DNA of 64,000 nt, taken from assembly GCA_032622095.1 (NCBI GenBank), contig CP136069.1:17747326-17811325 (forward strand), read 5' to 3'. The position numbers and the translations under genes are program-made. This DNA comes from Siphonodentalium dalli (Eukaryota; Mollusca; Scaphopoda; Gadilida; Siphonodentaliidae). Position 1 is the first letter of the stretch, and each line of letters opens with the position of its first letter. Below are positions 56,956 to 64,000 of the stretch, piece by piece. The notes beneath the pieces were generated by a model. The model ran no database searches and had not been told where the DNA came from. It worked only from the letters and a program-made list of their open reading frames with translations.

Positions 56956-58314
56956 GTTCTGGGTCATGGCTTCATAACCTTGTTAAAGCTGACCACCATA
57001 TCTCTTAACACTGGGGCCTAATTTCTGTTAATTTCTCTCTGCTTGAGTGGAGCACATTGCATAACAGTTGTTTTCATTGGGCTGGAATAGTTGTGACTGC
57101 TTTATTCTTCATTATAATATATGGAGGTATGACACTATATTGTGCAATTAAAAATCTATCTCCACATTATACAACCGAAGCCTCCTCTCATGGAGCCAAG
57201 ACAATACGCTGTTTGGCAATTAGAGTTTTGTGTGAAATTATTAATGATTCTAGCAGTTCTTGGTACCGAAAGGGACAACAAAGAAAATAATATTTTAAAC
57301 CTCCAAAATATATCATAATCCATTGTTTTGTCACCTCTTAATAATTGCTCAGATTCTGCAAATAATGAAGATGATATATGGAATTCAAGATTTTTCTCCA
57401 AATGGATCCAGAAAAATACTGTGCTGAAAATCTCTTGCCATATTTGGCTGTATCTATGCAAAACGTGCAGCTCCATCCTAACTCCCTTCTTGGGAATGTT
57501 GGCTATGTTTTCTTTCTTCCAAATTTACCCAACGTATCCCTCGGATAGATTAAACAGTATGCAGAGCGGAATGCTGAGTTCTGATGTGGTCTCCTTTAAT
57601 AATCTAAGCATTGGTTAGAGTCCGTTGAATGCAACCTGAATGTCATTGACAGCAAACTTTAACAACGTAGGCAATATTATACCACCATCTGTCAATGTCA
57701 AGTGTATTTTGGTAGATGCAATAGCAAAGACATAATGCATATATTGCAGTCAATCAGAATAATTTCAATGTTAGCAATACAATTTGAGGCAGCTAATCAG
57801 CTACCAATGTTAATTCGTGGGGGCGAGTTTTATTTTGGCAATCTATGATCTTGTTTATTATCATGTTGCTACCGTTCCACTGTTGTTATATATTGGAATA
57901 TGCTAAAAGACAATTGTTGGAGAGAAACAGACTGATGTTTTTTTTATGAAATTTGATGTCTTCTCTCCGTTTTGGGGGTGGGTCCCAAATAGTTGGCCTG
58001 GGTAAAATACAAAAAACAGGGTAGCGTGGGTTGTCAGGTATATGATTTATTTCTGAATATTTCGAACATGTGTCTGTAAAAACGACACACCCCCTGTACA
58101 GTGTGTAATATTTATGTTTTTTTATAATCAAAGTTTCAAACACTATGTGCTGCTATACTTATATTATCTAAGATATTGTCAACTTTAAACATATTGTACA
58201 AATATAGTAAATATAATATACCCCATACATAAAGTTATACTAATTATATAACAATGACATGTATGTCATTATATGATGTCATCCACATAACTTGTATGCT
58301 ATTGTATTCATCAG
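56956..58314. other. Intron 6, 3' part
   Basis: No recognised exon. The two overlapping frames near 57156-57618 are on opposite strands and resemble no family. Confidence 0.4.
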
Positions 58315-58443
58315 ATGATCTGATATTGGGTTACGCAGCTTGGTATGGAACGCCTGGAAATGAATATTGTGTTACTGTGAGTCCGGACTCATTCTGGAGA
58401 ACAGAAGCGTGTTATGTGCATCACCCTTCCGTATGCGAGAGAG
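58315..58443 (+). CDS. Exon 6: C-type lectin domain B, C-terminal part
   Basis: It begins in phase 1 after TATTCATCAG and ends in phase 1 before GTATGA. It encodes DLILGYAAWYGTPGNEYC, then VTVSPDSFWRTEACYVHHPSVCE. The three cysteines match the last three of a C-type lectin domain, so both usual disulfides can form with exon 5. The sugar-site motifs EPN/QPD and WND are absent (GTPGNEYC and FWRTEAC instead), so calcium-dependent sugar binding is unlikely. Protein ligands are more usual for such domains. Confidence 0.8.
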
Positions 58444-58471
58444 GTATGATTTTCTTTCATTTCGGGGGGGG

Positions 58472-58560
58472 GGTCCTTGTGTGGCTCAGTCGGTAAGGTG
58501 CATCCGAATTAATTGCTGGTTCTAATCCCGATAATATCCCATTTGTGGCAAACGCGTGGG
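58472..58560 (+). repeat. SINE-like tRNA-derived head
   Basis: GTGTGGCTCAGTCGGTAAGG resembles a polymerase III A box, and GGTTCTAATCCC, about 40 bp further on, a B box. It would not fold as a good tRNA and lacks a proper anticodon arm, so a degenerate tRNA-derived SINE start is the best reading. It lies 29 bp after the donor of exon 6. Confidence 0.5.
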
Positions 58561-58894
58561 GAAGCATTTTATACAAGAATTTACGTTATCAATTATCATA
58601 TAACATTTCCACAACAAATTCGCCATACTATTATAACATGACCCTACACTATCATACAAGCCATTAACAAGTACATTGCATAATCATTCAATTTCCAATC
58701 TAGGGATGTGTCGCATTAGACATAAATAGATATACGTTTTCATCTACATTGTAGATCTAATAGTAACTTTAAGTAATCTTTTTCAATGCTAATTTAAGAT
58801 ATATACTAATACCAAGTCATTTCAGAACGCTCATATTTTCAAGAGATGCTGTCCGGATTACCCCAATATTATTTGCAAAAATATATAATTTGCT
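58561..58894. other. Intron 7, 5' part
   Basis: AT-rich; nothing recognised. Confidence 0.4.
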
Positions 58895-59700
58895 TAAAGC
58901 CACATGGCTGTTTGCGCTCCAAAATACACATAATATTATTCGACTTTTGAATTTTTCTCAGTATCGAAATAGGTATATACATATCTGAACTATCTTTCTA
59001 CGAGCATGATGTAGCCCCAAAAAACGCATTGAAGTAATGAAAAATACAACTGTGACTACGGTGTTTGGAACAGTGTTTGGGTCCTGAACAAAAACATGCC
59101 ATGTGCACGACATGGAACAGCATATGAATCATTTGTTCGTTTAATTGTCTACATATCGTATCGTCGCTCCAAATTACGTAGACACATATATGGAGGTTCG
59201 AATGTGCCATACCCGTTTAAATCTTTCAGCTCATGGAATATAATGAAAAAATGGTACTCATCACATTGAGTATCGCTGCACAAAACAATTTAGACGGACA
59301 TGGCTCATTCGAGCTTCCAAATTATATCTACGTAATTTGGGGTGTCGAGGTATAAGATGGGTTGACAAATACATGTTCACGTTATTGATATACCGCATCC
59401 ATATGCGCGGAAATATACTGTCCATGGTCACAGCAATTTTCCATCTGTGTTCAGTTATTCACACAGAAGTGAAAGTAACGCTCTTTATTTCTACCATATC
59501 AGCACGAAATGCCCTTTTCTCTACCATGCTGTGCAAATGGCTGACTTTTGTTTGGGACCCAAATATCGTGTTCAAAGTTGTATTTGTATGACTGCAATGC
59601 CTCTTTAAGTAATATATAATACTCGTAGAAAGGTAGTTCAAATATATGTCGACCTATTTCGATACCGGGAAAATTGACAGTGAAATAATTCCACGAAAAA
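58895..59700. mobile_element. Inverted-repeat element, about 800 bp
   Basis: The left part (GAATTTTTCTCAGTATCGAA, CTATCTTTCTACGAG, AGTAATGAAAAATACAACTG) is matched in inverted form by the right part (AAGTTGTATTTGTATGACTG, CTCGTAGAAAGGTAGTTCAA, TATTTCGATACCGGGAAAAT). The same family appears at 14565-14760 and about 9470-9600. It is non-coding. Confidence 0.6.
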
Positions 59701-59837
59701 GTCTGACTTTGAGTTACAAATTTTCACGCATAATTTAATATTCGTATTACCTGAAAAATCTTACCATTTATATATGACTAGCAGGTTAGCCCGCCACTGG
59801 CGTGGTTGGTCAGAAACATGACATTTATTTAATTAAT

Positions 59838-60487
59838 ATTTAAAAAAAAAAAAAATAATAATATTAATTTAATGTTTTTTAAATTTAATTTATGTTTTTT
59901 GGAATTTTTTAATATTCATTTAATTTTTATTCTAATTGGCTTATTTATTTAATTTTTATTCTAATTGACCCAATGAAATCCTCCCTTCCTAGAAACGACA
60001 GACAACGCATTCTTTGTTTTTCAATGAGTTAATTCATGGTACCCGTCCTAAACTTCCCCGTAGTCCCCGAAAAGAGCGGACAGTAAATTAATCCCGTCGT
60101 GAAATCTCTCTGCATAATATTTCGAGCGATAAGGTTGCGTTGAATTGTAAACAAACGCTTATATATATATATATATATTTTTTTTTTAATATTAATTTAA
60201 TGTTTTTAAAATTTAATTTATGTTTTTTGGAATTTTTTAATATTTATTTAATTTTTATTCTAATTGACCTATTTATTTAAATTTTTATTCTAATTGACCC
60301 GATGAAACCCCCCTTCCTAGGAACGACAGACAACGCATTCTTTGTTTTTCAATGAGTTAATTCATGGTACCCGTCCTAAACTTCCCCGTAGTCCCCGAAA
60401 AGAGCGGACAGTCAATTAATCCCGTCGTGAAATCTCTCTGCATAATATTTCGAGCGATAAGGTTGCGTTGATTGTAAACAAACGCTT
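59838..60487 (+). repeat. Direct duplication of about 315 bp
   Basis: Blocks at about 59838-60152 and 60175-60487 are nearly identical, from the TTAATATTAATTTAATG start to GGTTGCGTTGA(AT)TTGTAAAC and AAACGCTT, separated by a TA microsatellite. The few differences are single bases, so the duplication is recent. Confidence 0.9.
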
Positions 60488-61186
60488 CTTAGATCAATTC
60501 TGCCTTTTTAATCGAGATAACTGCATTTCAATAAGAGCGTTCATCGTTAACAACTCCGTATATGGTCAATATAAAGATCGTTGATGCCTTAAACCCGAAG
60601 TGGCGTTTGCGGTGATTTTGATGATTGGGAGTGGAGAATCGGTGCTCAGAGCTTGTCCAAAATGCGACGTGGACGATCCCCGTGGGTTTTTACACTTATA
60701 TACGAAATTTGAGCTCAATCCGTCTACGCGTTTTCAATTCTATGAAGTACCCACATACACACATATATATACACATATACGGAAGTCTCAAAATATATAG
60801 GAGATGTCAACAGTCTGAGCAATATTGCATCTATCCACACAGGATCAAAAGCGTTGTACAAATCAATCAAGAATAAATATATATTTATCAATGCATGTAG
60901 TATAAATATATTACCAATAGTGTGCTTGATTTTTCGAAATCCGGTTTATGACTTACTTATTAAATCAATATCCTCTGCAAATGAGGCCAATCGTTATTAA
61001 AAAGGGAGGTTCTTTTTTATTTTGCTAAACGGCGCATACGTGTGATAACTCGGTAAGGCAAGGGTATATTTGGATACCCGACCCCTTATAAATGGGCTGT
61101 TTTAGACAAACTGCTCAATCTTGGGGAAATAAACCACTATTTGGGATCAGGTTTACTGAAGCCTTATTTTATTCGTTAACTATTTG
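60488..61186. other. Intron 7, middle
   Basis: No gene or element recognised. Confidence 0.4.
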
Positions 61187-61545
61187 ATCACCCCTTTCGT
61201 TCAGTTGGGTACCCAGTTTTTTTTAATTTTCAGTTAGGTACCTAGCTTTTTTTAATTTTCAGTTGGGTACCCTGTTTTATGAAATCTCACACATAGCGTG
61301 TTTTAATTAGTGATTGCCGTCAGTTGATTGCGAAATGAACCTGCTGTGAATGCTTGTTTATATATGATATATATTCGTCACGATGCATGAACATAATAGC
61401 GGAGAAGAATTGTATGCATATAGGACATAGGTCCAGCAGACTCCTTTCACAAAGCTGGGTACCCAAATGTAAATTTTATAAAAAGCTGGGTACCCAACTG
61501 AAAGTTTTAAAAAGCTGGGTACCCAACCGAACGAAATGGGGTGAC
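61187..61545. mobile_element. MITE with GGGTACCCA-rich inverted ends
   Basis: The left end (TCACCCCTTTCGTTCAGTTG, then GGTACCCAG) is matched inverted at the right end (CTGGGTACCCAACCGAACGA, then AATGGGGTGA). Each arm carries three copies of the GGGTACCCA-type palindrome. It is non-coding. Confidence 0.75.
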
Positions 61546-61725
61546 AATGACAATTACAGCGTTATTTAGATATGCCTCGTCGAACTACATATCCGCAATG
61601 TCGAAAATATTATACTCGTCTATTTTCTCAATTTACTTTTTAAAATATTTTATTTCATTATTAATTTTCGTTTGTCTCTTTTGGATCTGGTTATAAATGT
61701 CAGTACATTAATATTCTAGAAGTGG

Positions 61726-61815
61726 ATGCATGATCGTATCGCTACACAACCCATAGAATGTGGTGGTCTCTGCATGTATTTCGATGTTTTATGTTTCTGT
61801 GATACCCGCCTTATA
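61726..61815 (+). pseudogene. Possible decayed EGF exon
   Basis: A short frame reads IECGGLCMYFDVLCFCDTR, which has the C..G.C......C.C spacing of an EGF repeat but lacks the first and last cysteines and a clear donor. It lies directly before the 56-bp array. It may be a degenerate exon or chance. Confidence 0.25.
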
Positions 61816-61827
61816 TTAGTTAACTGT

Positions 61828-62428
61828 ATATCTCCTCAGAAAAAAAATGTTCGCCTTCGGGCTGTCACCACGGAACAAACTTTATATCTCCTCAGAAAAA
61901 ACATGTTCGCCTTCGGGCTGTCACCACCCAACAAACTTTATATCTCCTCAGAGAAAATATGTTCGCCTTCGGGCTTTCACCACGGATAAAACTTAATATC
62001 TCCTCAGAGCAAATATGTTCGCCTTCGGGCTGTCACCACGGAACAAACTTTATATCTCCTCAGAGCAAATATGTTCGCCTTCGGGCTATCACCACGGAAA
62101 AACTTTATATCTCCTCAGAACAAACATGTTTGCCTTCGGGCTGTCACCACGGAACAAACTTTATATCTCCTCAGAAAAAACATGTTCGCCTTCGGGCTGT
62201 CACCACCCAACAAACTTTATATCTCCTCAGAAAAAACATGTTTGCCTTCGGGCTGTCACCACCCAACAAACTTTATATCTCCTCAGAGAAAATATGTTCG
62301 CCTTCGGGCTTTCACCACGGAAAAACTTTATATCTCCTCAGAACAAACATGTTTGCCTTCGGGCTGTCACCACGGAACTTACTTTATATCTCCTCAGAAC
62401 AAATATGTTTGCCTTCGGGCTGTCACCA
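61828..62428 (+). repeat. 56-bp tandem repeat carrying a splice acceptor and the start of exon 7, 11 copies
   Basis: The unit includes CTTTATATCTCCTCAG, an acceptor-like end, then A-rich bases, TGTTTGCCTTCGGGCTGTCA and CCACGGAA. The last copy continues into the real EGF exon at 62398. The ten upstream copies therefore each hold a potential 3' splice site plus the codons for CLPSGCHHG. Most copies are 56 bp, some 54-55. Long open frames over the array are a side effect of the missing stops. Confidence 0.9.
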
Positions 62429-62493
62429 CGGAGTTTGCCACACCGGTGCATGTGTCTGTAACACGGGCTGGACGGGAGATAATTGTGATAAAG
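62398..62493 (+). CDS. Exon 7: EGF-like domain 1
   Basis: It begins in phase 1 after ATATCTCCTCAG (the last repeat copy) and ends in phase 1 before GTTAGT. It encodes QICLPSGCHHGVCHTGACVC, then NTGWTGDNCDK. The six cysteines match an EGF repeat (C.x3.C.x3.C.x4.C.x.C.x8.C). EGF repeats serve as spacers or protein contacts outside the cell. Joined to exon 6 the first codon is GAA. Ten further copies of its acceptor lie upstream, so alternative 3' splice-site use is possible. There is no calcium-binding consensus. Confidence 0.8.
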
Positions 62494-62514
62494 GTTAGTG
62501 TATCATATTAAGTA

Positions 62515-62665
62515 AACGACGGTATATCTCTTTGTAAACATGTGATATAGTTACCGGGGTATAAAGATGGTATATCTCTTTGTAAACATGTGATATAGTT
62601 ACCGGGGTATAAAGATGGTATATCTCTTTGTAAACATGTGTTATATAGTTACCGGGGTATAAAAT
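62515..62665 (+). repeat. 48-bp tandem repeat, 3 copies
   Basis: GGTATATCTCTTTGTAAACA, then TGTGATATAGTTACCGGGGT and ATAAAGAT, three times, 20 bp after exon 7. Confidence 0.9.
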
Positions 62666-63827
62666 ATCAGATATGAATCGAATACCCCTGTCCGGAAATA
62701 CTATCGATTAATATTCATTATATTTCGAATATTTTCTGGTCTAAATACGTGTGGTTGATTAGCTAACGAACACTAATGGTTACTGTTAACATAGACCAGA
62801 ACTTTTTTGTGTAATAAACGTTGATTAGACTCATTATCGCTTATAACTATGTATTGAAACAATACAAACAATCAGTCGGGGACATTTGACGATCGGAGCA
62901 TATCTATGTGAACACCCTAATGATCTCTATCGCTATAAGGTATCGCCTGAATGGTCTCTTCTAAAAATAGAAAAATAAAGTGTCCCACTTAATTATGTCA
63001 TTCTATAATAAAATATTCGAAATAAAATAAATACTAATTGATAGAGGCGATTCCGGACATGGGTCTTCAATTCATATTTATTATTTTATACCCACGAAAC
63101 TATTTCAAATTTGTTATCTGAAGAGATAATCCATCTTTAATAGTCAAATGGTGATCCGATGATTTTCACCAGTATTTAACATATATTTACCAAAGGTCAG
63201 CAACTATATTACAGGCAAACTGCGACTGAATGGTATTGTTGTTATAGTGTTATAGTTTTCTACTGAGTCCGTGTCTCGATTAATCTGATATATTGAGGAT
63301 ACATACGGCTTTTGACTGAACACGAGAATTATCATGAGTGATGGTCATGAGTGGGTATAAGCAAATACCGATTTTCCACGAGCGGCTTGTCGCGTGTTCA
63401 GTCAACAGCGATAGGTTTCCTTTTTATTATATGCAGTTTCGTTAGTTCAATTTACAATTCTTTCTCTCAGACGATTTGTTTTGCCGAATTAATTGTAGAC
63501 GAAAACGAATCAGCTTGTCGCCAACCGACTGACTCATCTCTGGCTCACATATTAAAAACACGAAGCTCGATATCGCTATGTAACGTGCATTCCCACAAGA
63601 TATCAGTACGGACTATTTTCATCTTAAAAGTAGATGACGTCATTTACGTTATCGATAGCAACATAATGAAGGCGAATTCTAAAAGCAAATAACATTTTGG
63701 TATTAGCTCGCTGGGGCAAGTGGTTGATATGCTGTTTATCCCCCGCCCGGTTAGAGCTATTTCAATGTTGAACATATAATAAAACACAATACTACATTCT
63801 CACGAAGATGGCCATGTATAATTTCAG
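62666..63827. other. Intron 8
   Basis: No element recognised. The open frame at 63351-63692 shows no known similarity. The acceptor is TGTATAATTTCAG. Confidence 0.4.
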
Positions 63828-63947
63828 CGATTTCTCCTGATAGTATCACATGTGAGACAGGGTGCATTCATGGCAAGTGCATCGGTACAGCTGGTGGATA
63901 TTCATGCGATTGTCGAGAAGGGTGGAGCGGCCAACATTGCGACACAG
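63828..63947 (+). CDS. Exon 8: EGF-like domain 2 (gene continues past the window)
   Basis: It begins in phase 1 after ATAATTTCAG and ends in phase 1 before GTATGA. It encodes ISPDSITCETGCIHGKC, then IGTAGGYSCDCREGWSGQHCD. The six cysteines and the G..C.C..GW.G..C ending are a textbook EGF repeat. The consensus donor shows that the coding sequence continues beyond the right edge; a membrane anchor or more repeats may follow. The acceptor, donor and domain agree, so this is one of the firmest exons. Confidence 0.88.
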
Positions 63948-64000
63948 GTATGACAAGAAAACTATAGTCAGAAATGGCAACGCTCTCAAGATCATATTAT

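Larger units (their letters stand above)
10347..63947 (+). other. Predicted gene: secreted or membrane CTLD-CTLD-EGF-EGF protein (eight exons, 3' incomplete)
   Basis: Eight + strand exons were joined by splice sites and reading-frame phase: 10347-10416, 12970-13200, 15107-15188, 41972-42066, 43998-44315, 58315-58443, 62398-62493 and 63828-63947. The phases at the junctions are 1, 1, 2, 1, 1, 1, 1 and all fit. Domains in order are signal peptide, two C-type lectin domains and two EGF repeats; the last exon has a donor, so the protein continues. Proteins of this design act outside the cell in adhesion or pathogen recognition, which is inference. Introns are large (up to 26.8 kb) and full of mobile DNA. 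An alternative is two adjacent genes, but phase agreement at every join argues for one. Confidence 0.65.

Noticed and set aside
57156-57618. Two frames of about 100 codons on opposite strands
   Set aside because: They overlap, have no recognisable domain and no splice or promoter support.
58472-58560. A functional tRNA gene
   Set aside because: A- and B-box words are present but the cloverleaf does not close; a SINE head explains it better.
61959-62511. Three overlapping open frames over the EGF acceptor array
   Set aside because: They follow from the 56-bp repeat having no stops in three frames. Only the last 96 bp is supported as an exon.

Overview
The window looks like an AT-rich, repeat-dense nuclear genome segment from a marine invertebrate. 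A bivalve or another lophotrochozoan is the best guess. The reasons are exon-intron structure with phase-1 C-type lectin and EGF exons, many short inverted-repeat elements, non-LTR retrotransposon debris and a single-BIR/RING IAP gene. The species assignment is inference; nothing here is prokaryotic.

Host gene. One + strand gene appears to run across almost the whole window (10347 to beyond 63947). I joined eight exons by splice sites and phase: a signal-peptide exon (10347-10416), three exons of a first C-type lectin domain (12970-13200, 15107-15188, 41972-42066), two exons of a second (43998-44315, 58315-58443) and two EGF exons (62398-62493, 63828-63947). Every junction is phase compatible. 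The predicted protein is secreted or membrane-anchored: signal peptide, CTLD, CTLD, EGF, EGF, continuing past the right edge. The first CTLD keeps the sugar-binding EPN and WND motifs but has lost both cysteines of one conserved disulfide. The second keeps its cysteines but lacks the sugar motifs.

Large mobile element. Intron 3 (between 15188 and 41972) contains a 17,781-bp element at 16609-34389. Its two inverted arms are about 8.4 kb each and nearly identical, around a unique 0.98-kb centre. The ends read TG...CA and are flanked by a 6-bp direct repeat, GATAAC, which is the signature of retroviral-type (RVE) integrase transposition. Each arm carries an intronless IAP gene (BIR + RING) and a small gene with two PC4-like DNA-binding repeats behind a compact CCAAT/CRE/TATA promoter. 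No integrase, polymerase or capsid gene was recognised, so it would have to be mobilised in trans. This is the strongest candidate for an undescribed system. The element sits inside an older degenerate foldback repeat (about 15385 to 37375).

Other repeats by region. 1-10 kb: several MITE-like inverted-repeat elements, one LINE 3' fragment and a 70-bp tandem array. 12-15 kb: a decoy duplicate of a lectin exon, a hairpin repeat, and a 23-bp array inside an inverted repeat. 37.5-41.9 kb: a hairpin element, then about 3.8 kb of a 31-bp satellite ending just before exon 4. 45-57 kb: LINE remnants, a nearly intact APE-RT LINE (47247 to about 50760, minus strand), a degenerate satellite and a separate LINE ORF1. 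58-63 kb: a SINE-like head, inverted repeats, and 11 tandem copies of the splice acceptor plus start of the first EGF exon.

All assignments come from reading the sequence; no database search was run.
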